Assembly: GCA_034231615.1 (NCBI GenBank) | Contig: CM067309.1 | Location: 37,165,750-37,229,749 of the forward strand | DNA from: Meghimatium bilineatum | Taxonomy: Eukaryota > Mollusca > Gastropoda > Stylommatophora > Philomycidae | Reading direction: 5' to 3' | DNA: 64,000 nucleotides | Shown: positions 51,330 to 64,000 of the stretch, piece by piece | How the letters are laid out: each line of letters begins with the position of its first letter | Numbering within the stretch: the stretch's first letter is position 1 | Translations under genes and position numbers: made by a program | The notes under the pieces: generated by a model | Database searches by the model: none | Told to the model about the DNA's origin: nothing | The model's input: only the letters and a program-made list of their open reading frames with translations

Positions 51330-51560
51330 ATCGTTCTTCATCATGATGTGCCATCTTCGCGACGAAAGTTGGTTGCAACGGACTTCCAACATCCCCTTTC
51401 TTTTGCCTTGGTTATGCACTCTGCCAGACTGTAACCTGTCTATCTCGTGATATTTCTCTCCCACTTGTATCTCTGCCTACCCGTACTCGCCTCCCCTCAA
51501 TCAAGTAAGGTCTGCAATAAGGTGTCATGTCTTTTAATATGTTCAAAATACATTATTTAT
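51330..51560 (-). mobile_element. LINE C-terminal fragment (family of 36175-36400)
   Basis: cgaaagttggttgcaacgga, tctgccagactgtaacctgt, ctcccacttgtatctctgcc and aggtctgcaataaggtgtca match 36215-36385 in order. Confidence 0.78.
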
Positions 51561-51589
51561 TTTATCTTTATTTCTTTAATAGTTTTTAC

Positions 51590-51795
51590 ACTATACATAC
51601 ATACATACACACACACACATACACACACACACGTATACACATATACACATACACACACACATACACACACGTATACACACATACACACACGTATACACAC
51701 ATACACACACGTATACACACATACACATACACACATACACATACACACATACACATACACACATACACACACATACATACACACATGCGTGTGCA
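51590..51795 (+). repeat. (CA)n-rich microsatellite with TA/CG interruptions
   Basis: About 200 bp of acacat, cacaca and gtatacac motifs. His/Thr/Tyr- and Cys/Val-rich frames here are artefacts. Confidence 0.97.
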
Positions 51796-51838
51796 TGTTC
51801 ATTATTACATGATGGTCAGACAGTCCCATATGTAAGCT

Positions 51839-51975
<137 letters not shown>

Positions 51976-52319
51976 GTTATCAAGGAATAATTTTGATCAA
52001 AATATATCTGTGTAATAAATCTGTGTTTTGTGATCTTCATGTTTCATTATTACCTTGTTTGTATCACAATATTTTATTATTATTATTATTATTTTTTAGT
52101 AACATTATTGGTTTGTGTTTTTGAGATCCCCAGGAATCGTGAGAACTCTTGCTTCCTATAGTTAGTTAGTTAGTCGTTGGATCATCATCACTGCACTCCG
52201 GACAAGCCCATAGATGCTCTGATCTCTCCATGAGTCTAGCCGCCATTCCCAGTACGCAGTTGATTGACCATCATTCTTTCTTGCCCACGAAAACTGCTCC
52301 TTCCTAGCGACACCACATT

Positions 52320-52555
52320 CAAACCAAATTTCTTGCTTCCTATGTGCAGTGAGATGGTTTTTCTGAGCTTTCTTTCAGACCAAAGAGATTTCAGCTTTCG
52401 GCTTAGTGCAGTGCCTATTTAAAGAGACTTCTACTCAGAGAGGGTCTATAATTGTATAGATGACATGCTACAAAGCTTCCATAAGAGAGTCTCAATATAA
52501 CGGCATGTCATCTACTAAGGTTTTCTGTTGCATTGGTGGTACTCTTATGGTAATG
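52320..52555 (+). repeat. Third copy of the 49225-49445 repeat
   Basis: ttgcttcctatgtgcagtga to ctactaaggttttctgttgc, diverged from the copies in arms A and A'. Confidence 0.8.
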
Positions 52556-52579
52556 GTGCTCTTCTTTCAACCGCGGACA

Positions 52580-52822
52580 TGATCCAATTTCGCTCTTATT
52601 ATTCTGCGTTCGTTCTCAGACTCATGATCAGCTTTATGTAGTTCGGAGAACGAAGTGCATTGTGCTATAGCGTACATCTTAGCTGCGATATATGCGCTTT
52701 TCGGCCTTCCAGTTCCTACTTCAGCATAGCTTCTGCGTCCCTTTGGCTCTTTAAGGGTCACACCAACGCGAGCCCAAGACCTGCTTAGTCGCCTCTTAAA
52801 ACATGATTGGCATACGCTATAA
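52580..52822 (-). mobile_element. GAA-tailed SINE-like family A copy at the edge of arm B'
   Basis: Reverse-strand blocks attctgcgttcgttctcaga, agttcggagaacgaagtgca, cttagctgcgatatatgcgc, tgcttagtcgcctcttaaaa. A partial repeat of its gctataacacaatgcacttcg segment sits right at the arm limit (52817-52837). Confidence 0.8.
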
Positions 52823-53842
52823 CACAATGCACTTCGTGCACAAGTTATCAGCGACATCTCAACATGTGCTGGAATTTGCCAGCAAAACAATATTATGTGG
52901 GAAACTCTAGCATCTGCAAATATACCGGTTCTAGAATTCTGATTTTTAACTAACCTGCGTTTCTTTATGGATAAGACATAGAAGCCGAAGTTAAAAAACA
53001 AAACAAACAGAGCCCACAAAACAAACTAGGAGCATTATTAAAAATAAAACAGACTTGAAGCGAGAAAAAGCAATGTAAAAATTTACCTGAAAACAAATAC
53101 AATTTACCGCTGACAAAGTAATACTGTATTTCCTTTCTTTCCTCATTGTCACATCTTTTTCTATTTATATTATTTTCATTCAATTCTGAAATCTTTTGGA
53201 AAAAAATTATTATTTCTTCTTCAGCATTAATTCTCAAACTCCCGCTGGATATAGTCCAGAGAGTAGAAATATGTTGTCGCCATTGTATGTGCCAATGGTC
53301 CAACATATCTGTCTTCGGCAGGATCTGATGATTTAAACCATAATTATTCCCTTTGCTTGACAAATATTTTTTCCCTTTTGTTTTGACACAGTGATTAGTC
53401 TATTGTTTCTGTACTTTGTAAGGAATAAAACCTTATGAGGTACTTTGTGTTTAACAAAGTTAACATTTGGCATATAGTTTTACTGAAATCTGGCCTATTA
53501 TTTATTATCACTAAATTAAAACATAATTATTATATACATAAATGAGCAAACGTTGCTAACTTATTAATTTGTTAACAAGCAATCAAATGAAGTTTCTAAA
53601 TTAAGACAACACAAAAATGGCAGTGTACAAGGGAAAAGTCACTATATTATTCTAAAAGAAAGGGCATACTGTAAAACAAAGTTCTGTAGGATAGTTAAGT
53701 ATCATGGTATAAAAGGATATGTTGTTCTCTTTGATTCAAGGATGGGAGAAAGAGGTCTTAACCAGGAAACAATAGTACTATTGGTATTCCTGGTTTGCAA
53801 AGCTGAAACTCTAGCCACGAGACTATAACAGATCTTTCTTGG

Positions 53843-53912
53843 ACCTAAGTAGTGGTTGAGCTGTTTAAACTTTGTGCTCAAGAGGTCATGGGTTCGAATC
53901 TGGCTCATGATG
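53843..53912 (+). repeat. tRNA-derived SINE head in arm B'
   Basis: A-box-like TGGTTGAGCTG at 53853 and B-box GGTTCGAATC at 53891-53900; copy of 25023-25094. Confidence 0.7.
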
Positions 53913-55679
53913 TATTGTTTACAAAGTGGATTTTTTAGATTCCTGGGGATTATTGCTTGAAGCTGTGTTATGAGTGGTACTCTTGGCAGGAGTGCCGTGT
54001 CATTAAGAAGAGTACATACGAGCAAACTTGAAATATTCGACACCTTTTGAGAGTCTTAAAAGCATATTATCCGTCATCTTTCTGCCAAGAACAGATCAGG
54101 TCTTCAACAAACCTCTTCATAATGTTGTCATTAGGTAGTCAGCCAAGAATTTGAACTGACAGTTCAAAGCAGATTTGAATAGAGACAAAGTAAATAATTG
54201 TATAAAATCCTCAACTTGGGTTGTGAACCCCAAATACTCATGACTAACAATAATCGCACTTATCACTCGACCAGACACGATGTAAAGGCAACAAAACAAA
54301 ATAGCCACACTTAATGAATGTATAAAATGAAATGTTCAAATCAGTTAACATTTGAACAAGATGAATAATGTAATTCTATGGCACTTGTGCATACTTGCTG
54401 TTTCATCATGGCCTACCAGACACAATTTTAAACAGACATTCTATATTTTCAGAAATAATTGTCAATAAGTATACAGTTTTTGATAGACTATTTGAACTGT
54501 TGAATTTTAGTTTGATGTGCTGAGCTTGATCTCATGTCATGTATGAGAATTCATGGTTATGCTATGCTCATGAAGCAGAGCTATTTTCATAAATAATGAC
54601 ATTGGTAAATGTCTAAAGATGGTTATAGAAGCGAGTCAAGGTTGCACACTTTCCCTAGTTCCTTTTAACAATTATCTGGAATATACAATACAGGAGGCAG
54701 TACAAGATCACTAGATATCAATAACTATTGGCGATTAATCACTTTGTAATTTGCGTTAGGGGTGATAAGGGTACCGCATTGCTCTCGCATCCTAGAAACA
54801 GAAGTACAGCGGCTTGTGCTGCTTCTGGCCACCACTTTTGGGGATCATGTCCGTTAATGTTGAGGCTGAAGATGGATGAGAATTGACTGCACACAGTGAT
54901 GCAAGACAGTCAAGCTCGAGCATTGGAGAGGAGGTCAACGCAAAAGTCACGAAAAGGGTAGATGTGAAGATGAATAGTGAGAGTCACAGGGATAACATTT
55001 GAGTATAATGTGAGGGCAGCGCTATGTGCAAATAGAACAATGTTAAAAGACCATGACCATATGTGATGATGGCAACTCAGGAAATAAGATAGAGACTCGA
55101 GATGACGATGGATGCCATGGCAAGGTTGAATATGATTTAGAAAAGTAAGATCAGTATTACAGTAAAGATTGGTTTATTGAGATCACTAGTGCTAAGTATA
55201 TTTTTATACGGATGTGAAAGTTGGATACTCAATGCAGACATGGAAAGATGGATTCAGGCTTTTGAATACAAGTGTTACAGATATTTGTTAAGAATTAATG
55301 CTCTCCTGTGAGGAGATAAACTATTGTAATTCTCTAATAATACTCTGCAAGTAACCAGGGAAAAAAAACAATTAGAAAAAAGGAAAACCCAGGGTGTGAT
55401 GTTTCAGCCAGTCAAATGATCTATGTACATTTTAAAACATAGCACAATATAATTACGCTCATTGGCTTAAATCATATGAGAAACCTTGATGGTTATACTT
55501 GAGCGATCGCAAACAAACAACAAAAATCTACATAAAACAAAACCAAATATTTCTGCTTTGCTCTACTGATTTCACGTGTAACACATAAATCAAGCAAAGA
55601 AAATATTGTGTCAGAGCCGTACATAATTATGATAGTATTTTATGAACATGTAAGACTGTCAATGTTAGGTGGGTGTGAA

Positions 55680-57139
55680 TCACACTGCATCATCGTCAGA
55701 CAATGTCTCATACTGCGCAGACAGTAGCGGCGCAGGTTCTTGATCTCGTGAACACAAGGTCGTCTGATCGGGGTCTCTCATTATGCTTGATACAACTGGT
55801 TGGTTTGATGTGTAGGACAAACTGGCAGATACTGAAGTCGAAGGAGCTCCATGATTCTCTGCATGGTCTGAACTGGTAATTGACCTGTTTCCAGCTTTAT
55901 CGTTAGAATCTGAACCAGGACGAGGACATCTCCACTGTTGACCGTAAGGAAGTGTCTCACTGCTTGCATCAGAAGAGCTGTGGCTGGGTTCTAAACCTGG
56001 CAGAGCCTCACTTGAACTACCCTGAGATGTGCTGTCCAACACGCCAGACCGGATCACCGCTCGTTGTTTGAGTGGCTTTGATCGATCAGTTGAAGTTGAA
56101 CTATCAACTCCTTCTTCATCTCCAGGTTTGTCAGGACGTGTGCTGTCCACAGACGAATGCAAACCTGAACCAGCATCAGCTTCAATACTGTTGACACGGC
56201 TACTGAAACGAGATCTTGGTTTGGCTAATCCCTCTGGCTGCTGTCCGGAAGAGAATGTCTCATAACCCTGAGCCTCATTCTCTCCTGTCTTGCTGTCATC
56301 TCCTGTGCCTTGTGTATCTGGTCCAGGCCAGAAGGTCTTGCCTTCAGAACTATCGACAGGACATTTTCTAGCCCCTCGACTGGAAGCAGACAAGGCCATG
56401 TAAGAGCTAGGTGAAGGTCCAACTGGTTCATCGTCTGGGCTGTCATCTGGGAAATCATAAGCAGAGAAGCGTCCAGTCTTGTCAGTACCACTAGGTTTGT
56501 GTCCAACTCGACCAGAACTTTCTGGAGGACCAGAGCTTGGAGAGGGTCTGTCTCTAGATGATGAACTGCTGGGGTGAGAGGTTGAGGTAGTTGAGGACTT
56601 GGCATTTGACTGAGATGGAACAGAGGATGACGGAATTGACTGAGACATCATTTCCTCTTGTCGCCCTCTTGTACGACCTATACCTCTTTTCCTGCTGTAA
56701 GATGGAACACTAGATGAGGGTGACAAAGCTGGATCAATGGATGTTTCTGCAGAAGGACCACCTCGATGGTAGTTTAAACCAGCAATATCTTCCTGATCTG
56801 AAGAATGAACAGCGGTGATTCCGTGCTGATCATGTGACGTAGATCCTGGATATCGGCCTGATAGTTGATCTTGCGGTGAAGAACTAGCAACAATCTGATT
56901 GGTTACTTTAGTACTGGAAGATAATGGTGACGGCAACGAAGAAGCCTGACTAGACGATGATGGTTTGTCTCCACGGCTAGGACGGATGTGAGAGGGTGAC
57001 TCATTGCTCGGTGTCACATCTCGAAACGCCATCTCTATCTTGGATTGCATCATGTCAAGAGCAGACAACCCACTGAGACTTTGACTAGGTACTTCACTCG
57101 TGCCGTGCGATGAGCCACTGTTATCAACTGTCGGCATAC
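55680..57139 (-). pseudogene. NCOR: Second copy of the NCoR terminal exon (orphan or haplotype copy)
   Basis: Full-length inverted copy of the last NCoR exon with the acceptor (ctccctcag on the - strand) and the TCA (TGA) stop intact. Against 21800-23259 the protein differs at three residues only: VDS to VDN near the start, NDEAG to NDKAG, and SSMMRD to SSIMRD. At least one synonymous change is also present (GCG/GCC Ala in YMALSA). No other NCoR exon precedes it on the - strand in the window; arm A' begins instead. In a correct assembly it could not by itself make a corepressor. It is unbroken, so 'pseudogene' here means lacking its gene, not decayed. If the assembly joined two haplotypes it is simply the other allele. 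Confidence 0.85.
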
Positions 57140-57289
57140 CTGAGGGAGAATATAACAAGATTATTGAAATTATTTTCTAAGAAAGTGAAATCTCACCAAC
57201 ATAAGCATTCTTATTCCAGAATTAATATATGCATGACACACATTTAGTGCAAGATCATTGTGGAACATGGAGGGGAGGGTAATAATGAT

Positions 57290-59880
57290 GAAGTAACCCA
57301 TTAAGCTGTGAGCAGGTAGCTCTTGACCGCCAATAGTCTATTGTCTTCCCCCAGGTGGTTTGTTATTCACTCTTGCCGTTAAGCGTACGGGTGATTGGAG
57401 CTCGAGCTTGAGTTCTAAAGCCAGATGTCTGGCCACGGCTGTGCTATACCGTGTCTGTTCAGGATGTCCCTGACATTTTCTATCCATCTTTTCCGTGGTC
57501 TTTCTCTGGCTTTGTACCCTGATCTCATTTGGTTATATGCCTGTATGGGCAACTTGTGATGAATTCTCATAATGTGGCCAAACCACTTGATCTGCTGTGC
57601 TAATAGCCTTCCTGACAAAAGCACAAGTTCTTCTCAGTTGTGTAACTGGGGTGACACCCAAACTCATATAAGGTTTGTCTCAGGCATTAGGGTGCATACT
57701 TAGTCACTAAAGGGAGGTATTTCAGTGCAGCATTTTCACAAAATCATCGCATTCTGCCAGGAACATAGCATATATATTTCTGGGCCAACAAGTTCATCAT
57801 TCTGATCTGTTGACCCATCTGCAGTGATGGTAAACCTAGTATTCCCTAAGAGTCTACTGATCTGTTGACCCATCTGCAGTGATGGTAAACCTAGTATTCC
57901 CTAAGAGTCTACCACAAAAGGACAAAGGTGCAATGTTTGCTGGCATGCATCTCTTTATCATCCGTGGGGACCATATAACAGAAGACAAAAATAAGAAACT
58001 GAGACAAGACATGCAGTAACAATGTTCACAGGTGACAGGTTGTCAGCGAATCTACCATTCACAGGTGACAGGTTGTCAGCCTATCTCCCAACTTTCATTA
58101 GTCGCATCCTGGACAGAAGATAGTGTCCCTGCCCTATTCTTTGCACATTGAACTAGAAGTCCAGACCCTGGTTGCCGCATTGGTCAGGTGGGTCCCGACA
58201 CTAGTTACTTTCAGTTTGAGAATAGTAAATGAGGTCATTATTACTTCTGAATAAATGGAGAGGCTATCAACCGACTGCCCCAGGTTCCTCTCAAAGAAGT
58301 GCTTGGTGACATCCCTACCTTGGAGGAAACCCGAAAAGCAATTCACCAGCTTTCCAGGTGAAAAGCACCTGGCTCCCGACTCAATACCAATAGAAATATA
58401 TAAGTATGGTGGTACATGTTTAGTACCATATTCTCTGTTATGTTGGAAGATGCTTTCAGAGATCTGGACTTGGGAGTAAACATTGTATATCACATTATTG
58501 GAAAATTGTTCAACCATAACCCAGTTTTGAGCAAAAATCAAAGCCAAATCACACACAATCAGGGATCTATTTGCTGAAATTATATATTATAGGCAGATTC
58601 TCCAAAGCCTGTAACATCTTTAGGCTTACTATTAATACTGAGAAAAGTTACAACCTGTACCAGGCGAAATATATCATGAGACTGCATAAAGGTAAATGGC
58701 GTAGCAATGAAAGTTGTTAATAGATTCACATCATGAGACTGCATAAAGGTAAATGGCGTAGCAATGAAAGTTGTGAATAGATTCACATCATGAGACTGCA
58801 TAAAGATAAATGTCGTAGCAATGAAAGTTGTGAATAGATTCACATACCTAAGTAGTACTTATCATAAAATGTTACAGTTGACGATGAAGTGTATACAAGG
58901 AACGCCAAGGCAAGCAGCACTTTCGACATATTGTACGCAAATGCATGGCATTAACCTACAGACTAAGCTGAAAGTTTACACAGCAGTGATGTTATATGCT
59001 TGTGAAACATGGACTATGTATAGACGATGTGAGGACGCTCAGACACTTTCACACAACTTGTCTCAGAAAAGTTATGAACATCAAAAGACAGGACAAGATC
59101 CCAGATACAACTGTCCTTAACAGATTTGGTATCCCTAGAACTGACACTATTCTCATGCAGACACAGATTCGTTAGCCAGGTCATGTGTTAAGCATGCCAG
59201 ATCATCGCCTGCCAAAGATACTTCTCTATAGTGAGTTGCAGAAGGGCATACGATCTCAATGTGGCCAAAAGAAGTGCTACAAGGACACATTAAAGACCTC
59301 ACTAAAAGTCACTGAAATAGACCAAGATACAAGGGAAGAACTTGCACAAAATAGAACTACATGGTGCTCATTAAAGAAAGGTGCAGAATCTTGTAAAAAG
59401 AGGAGAAATGCAGCAGCTCAACAGCTGAGAATACATAGAAAGTCACGGTAGACCAAAAACCATCTTAGGTAGTCATCCCATGCCAGAAATGTCCATGGAC
59501 ATTTGTGACCAAATAGACATATGGCTTATTAACCATCTACGAACTCATAATCAAGGACTAACTCTAGCTGAATTTCAAAAGTGAATATAACAAATGGTCA
59601 TCATCATCATGTGATGGTCGAACAACAACACTTTTTTTCTACAACAATAAGAAGAGAACAATGGACTTATATCGGACATGTACTTAGAATGAATAAAAAC
59701 AGACTGCCACTATAAGTATTAAAATGGGAAGCAGATGACAAAAGAGAAAGACCAAGAGAGACTCTTTGCAGAACAACCATCAAAGAAGGTATGACTATGG
59801 GCCTCAACAAAATTACACAGCAGTAGATAACATCGCTTGAACTGGAGAGCTCTAGTTTCTCCCTTCTGCCCCATGTTCAG
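57290..59880 (+). repeat. Arm B' counterpart of the intronic LINE cluster
   Basis: Mirror of 18960-21645. It holds LINE pieces at 57290-57640 (-), 58130-58500 (+), 58821-59600 (+) and 59640-59880 (+). Differences from arm B: a ~57-bp duplication at 57800-57911 (tctgatctgttgacccatct twice), one 39-bp unit fewer near 58030-58090, and no TTAA element at 59371. Confidence 0.85.
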
Positions 59881-59964
59881 CGCTGAAGGAACATAGATAG
59901 ATACCATTGCAGTTGTACAGGAAGAATTTTGTAAATTATACCCCTGAAAGTCAAAATACCAGTC

Positions 59965-60036
59965 CAAACCAAGGTTTGAACCCAAGACTGCATGGTTATG
60001 AGAAATGTTTGTTAGATACTCAGCTACGCTCTCTTT
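59965..60036 (-). repeat. tRNA-derived SINE head in arm B'
   Basis: Copy of 18804-18876. Confidence 0.55.
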
Positions 60037-60274
60037 AAAATGTTTATTTACAATGGCAGTTATTATGTTGACAGTCCATACAACATTAGATTCATAACGG
60101 TCAGTGTCAATATGAGAGTGTGTGCCATCTACAGCTATCCCTAACCTACTGGGTTAGGATCTACTGGACTGAACTACATTTGCAGTATTGAGAGTGCAGA
60201 TATATTTGCATCCAATGTATTTATAGATAGTGATTTCGATAAGGGGGAATATATGTACCATATTTAATAACTTC

Positions 60275-60870
60275 CCTCTGGATGCAACAACCACGCTATG
60301 AACGTAACAATCACCCACTGGACGTAATGACCACCTTCAAGATGTACCAATCCCCCACTGGATGTACCGACCACCCTTGGAGCGTAACAATCCCCCTCTG
60401 AATGTAAAAATCACCTACTGAATGTAATGACCACCATCCAGATGTAACAATCACCCTCTGGGCACCATGAATGATGATGCATCTATAGTTAGTTAGTCAT
60501 CAGATCATCATGGCACTCCTCCGACTGGCTGAGGACAGAGGTGTTTTGAGGGCTTTTTGTGTTAATGTCTCTAGTGTGGCACCCCTATGACCCTGACAGG
60601 TTGTCTCCAGTGTGGCACCCCTACATCCCTGACAGATTATGCCCCCAGTGTGGTACCCCTATGACCCTGAGAGGTTATGTCTCCAGAGTGGTACACCAAC
60701 ATCCCTGACAGGTTATGTCTCAAGTGTGGTACCCCATGCCTGACAGGTTGTCTCCAGTATGGTACCCCTACATCTCTGACAGGTTATGTCTCCTGTGTGG
60801 TACCCCGTGCCTGATAGGTTGTCTCCAGTATGGTACCCCTACACATCTGACAGGTTATGGATTTTATTAT
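60275..60870 (-). repeat. Two minisatellites, arm B' copies
   Basis: Counterparts of 17990-18575, with small unit differences. Confidence 0.8.
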
Positions 60871-61014
60871 TATGAACTGACTTGATTCATATATTATTCT
60901 TTGATTGAAGGAATTTGGTATTAAATGTAAGACAGCTAGGACTGAACACCTGCCAGGCAGAATGTGTTTAACTAGAAGGCCATGGGAACTATAAGCTAGA
61001 ATATCATTCATCTT

Positions 61015-61285
61015 CTTCTGTGTTCGTTTGTAAACTCCTGCAGATTAGCAAGATGTAGTCTGGAAAACGAAATATGTTGTGTCATAGTTTACAGCTTAGC
61101 TGCGATATCTGCGCCTTTTCGCTTGATAACTTCAGCATGGCTTTTGGGTTATTTTGACCCTTTATGAGGTGGGACAGCTAACTTCACTTCCAAAACCTCC
61201 TTATTTGCTTCTTACGACATGCTTGACAGTTAAAAGTGTTGCTACTATTTGCTCCCCAGCAACACATGAGCACATACCATTCAAC
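61015..61285 (-). mobile_element. Family A SINE-like copy in arm B'
   Basis: Counterpart of 17552-17826. Confidence 0.8.
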
Positions 61286-61376
61286 ATCTGCTGGAGAAGA
61301 CTGAGCACCTACAAGTTTGCCTGGAATACAAGGATGTTGTATCAGAGCCAGTAAAAATTTGTTTTTTTCAAATCAA

Positions 61377-64000
61377 TAAAGAAATATGCAAGAAAAGTGA
61401 TTTTGATTGTATGGGACGTCAAATGTGTCATAATGAAAAGTTACCTGCATCAATGCAAGACGACTAAAGGTCAGTGGTATGTTGAACTCCATACCAAACT
61501 TACCAAACTTAAAAAGACTGACCAGAAAACGAGGGGTAACTCGCTCTCAAATTATGTTCTTGCTTCAAAACAATGCACCGTCTCATAAAGCATGGCTTGC
61601 GTTGCAAACAGTCAACGATTTTAATATTGAAATTATTCCACACTCATCATATTCTCCAGATTTGGCTCCATAAGTCTTTTTCCTTTTAGAAAATCTTACC
61701 GGTGAAAGAAAATAATTTTGATAGTTAAGATGTCGTACTGGCTTGTCTTCTTCTTCTTCTCGTTCGGAGTTTGACATGTCTACACAGCAAGTCCTTTTTT
61801 CTTAATAAATGCTGCTGTATTTGAAAGCTCCTCAGTGCTCCCATACATCTTTCTGTGGATATCCATCTCTGTAGGCAAGTGTTCTTCCTTTAACTGGTTT
61901 AGTGTATTGCAGTCTTGCAGAATATGTTCAGTGGTCTGTGCTGCCTGCCCACAAGGGCACAGAGGTGATGGGACCAGTCTCAGTCTATTTAAGTGCCTGT
62001 TTAATCTGTTGTGTTCTGTTCTGATGCGAAAGGGAATAACCTATTTTGCTCTGTCGAGATACTGGTAATTGTCTTTTGGGTGGTCAACTTTCCTGATGGT
62101 TTTGATGAGTGTCTTTTTCTTGGTAGGCGATTTCTTGGTCTTTTTTGTCCCTGTGTTGCTCCATCCTTTGCCAGCTGTCTGCCTTTTCAATTTCCTGGTA
62201 TGCCACAGTGGGATGATAACTAATAAGGGGAGAATAATTAGTTGAAACAAATGTATTGACAATTGTTCTTATTATCTCCCTTCGATTGTAAACGTAAAAC
62301 CGCCTTTTATAACATGTCAAGTTCTCTGTTTACAGTGATTAAATTAGTGGGTTTAAAAAAAAAAAAATCATTATGTTAAATCAAAGTGACTATCTAAGAC
62401 ACAATAGTCACGTTTTCTTCCTGTAAACAGAGCCCTTTTTCTATCTCGTACAGTTCACGAAAGTAAGATTGCTGCTAAGATGTCAAAATTAGGACCTATA
62501 AGAAAAGACAAAAACATTGCGTGGTGTTGACTGTGATATGTGCTTTAGATCAGTGGTCAGCCCGAGTAATGTGTACTAAACTGTGTATAGTAGATTTATG
62601 ATCAGCCCGTATAATGTAGACTGTGCTATGTATGATAGATCAGTGGTCAGCCTGTGTGATGTGGAGTGTGCTATGTATTATAGATCAGTGGTCAGTCCGT
62701 GTGGTGCGGAAACCAGAAAATGGAGCTCATATTTGTTGCACTATTACCTAACATGCACATCGTAAATGGTGACTAAGAAAGTTTTGAGGGTTGAGTTGGC
62801 TGACCCATTCCATTGACGGTCTAGTGATCCAGGATCCAGAAGTCACAGGATTTCCTAGTCAAAAAGGTGACTTTAGCTTAAGGCTGGAGATGGATTTAGC
62901 TGATATGTCAAGACCAACTATCACTTGGAAAAGCAAAATCAATGCTATAGATTCATACATGTCTACAAGAACCATTACTTTCAATATTAAACGCATGCGG
63001 TTGCATCTGTGGGTCCCACAAATGTCCCACTAGACAAACCACCCATGCAACAGAAAACCTTAGTAGATGACATGCGGTTATATTGAGGCTCCTTTATGGA
63101 AGCTTGTAGCATGTCATCTATACAATTATAGACATCCTCTGAGTAGAAAACTCATTCACTCACTCATTTCATAACAACTGAGCTGAAGTCTCCTGGGTAT
63201 GAAAGAAAGCTCACAAAAAATTACCGCACTGCACATAGGAAGTAAGAGCTAAAAGCGCCCATTTCTTGTGGTTCCGAATCAGTAAATCAATATTAAATCG
63301 ACAAATATATCTACTTGCATGGTTTATACTTCTATTGATAAAGGGGGGGGGGGGTGGTTAACTCCCTTTCACTCTTAAGAAATCATAAAATGTTTTTTTA
63401 TTGCTAGTAATTTAGCCAAATGACGGGTGAAACCCCTCTAGTAACGATTTTTTTTACAAAAAAGGGTAATCACCCCTTTCTCAGTAAAAATATGGAATTA
63501 TTTCATACAACAACGGAAGAATGCCTTTTTTACATTAGTTTTTTTTAAGGTAAAACCCCTTCCACATCGAAAACGTCTCTACGGCCCTGATAGTTATCTA
63601 TGGGCCTTTATGGAACAATGCACTCCACTTCAAAATCCACTTAGTTGCTGCTTACGAAATGTTTGACAGGTAACAGTGTAGCTATTCTTTGCTCCCCTTC
63701 CAGTTCCGGCTAAACAAGGGCAGTTTTTTATTCACTTCTCCCACCCAGGCCCGGTAACACAAGTGCAGTTTCTATTGGAAATTAAGTTCATTTAACGACC
63801 ATTGCTTTCAGATTGTTCACTAGAAACAAATTGTCAAAGATATTATTTCGTTTTAATTGTATCAAAGAACACAGGTTAGCTCTTTTGGAAATCTAATTTA
63901 TTCATTCGATGATCCCCTGACAGACTCCTGATAATCACATAATATTTTGAAATAATTTAAGACGTCTACAGAAAATACGTTATGACCACAGATTTATGTA
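61377..64000 (-). repeat. Inverted duplication, arm A' (continues past the window)
   Basis: Reverse complement of 48468-51089. It carries the mariner remnant (61385-61690, +), the RNase H-type LINE end with its GAA tail (61745-62262, -), minisatellite 62530-62705 and the family A fragments. The match holds to the last base given. Confidence 0.95.

Larger units (their letters stand above)
52840..61379 (-). repeat. Inverted duplication, arm B'
   Basis: Reverse complement of 17456-26094, differing by rare substitutions and a few indels. It joins arm A' at 61377-61379 through a shared taa. Confidence 0.97.

Overview
This is a window of animal nuclear DNA. Genes are split by GT-AG introns, non-LTR retrotransposons and tRNA-derived SINEs are dense, mariner, TTAA-target and pogo-like DNA transposon remains are present, and simple repeats are long. 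A lophotrochozoan such as a mollusc is my best guess from the repeat types, but it is a guess. Everything is read by eye; no database search was possible. The left third (139-23259, + strand) holds the last eight coding exons of a nuclear receptor corepressor (NCoR/SMRT family). They are chained by matching splice phases into 3,072 nt ending at a stop (1,023 codons plus stop, 5' end outside the window). The recognition rests on a CoRNR-type nuclear receptor docking motif in exon 5 (LGDHIDAII, compare LADHICQII in vertebrate NCoR) and on the C-terminus QYETLSD. Exons 2-4 encode a Gln/Arg/Met-rich, probably helical segment; exon 8 is a long Ser/Pro-rich tail. Introns carry minisatellites, above all a 42-bp array of about 54 units with a 16-unit higher-order period. 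From 17456 to 26094 the window is one arm (B) of a near-identical inverted duplication whose second arm (B') lies at 52840-61379. It contains the 3' part of the last intron, the whole last NCoR exon and its 3' flank. The second exon copy (55680-57139, - strand) has 3 amino-acid changes in 492 codons and no upstream exons beside it. A second inverted pair, A (48468-51089) and A' (61377 to the window end), flanks B'. The B'/A' joint shows about 3 bp of microhomology. The arms differ by minisatellite copy number and by a 134-bp TTAA-flanked element present in B with a clean empty site in B'. This is either a young segmental inverted duplication or two haplotypes wrongly joined in the assembly. 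Between the arms (26-52 kb) lie mostly repeats: LINE 3' ends, two RNase H-bearing LINE copies with a shared (GAA)n 3' end (one of them in arm A), a dispersed GAA-tailed SINE-like family, two AT-rich elements built from ~160-bp tandem units, TIR elements, and the (CA)n and 131-bp (AT)n tracts beside arm A. Two non-repeat coding candidates sit there: a small Cys-rich secreted or single-pass protein at 31982-32320 (-) and a broken unrecognised coding segment at about 42915-43640 (-). No rRNA, canonical tRNA gene, CRISPR array or bacterial-type operon was seen.
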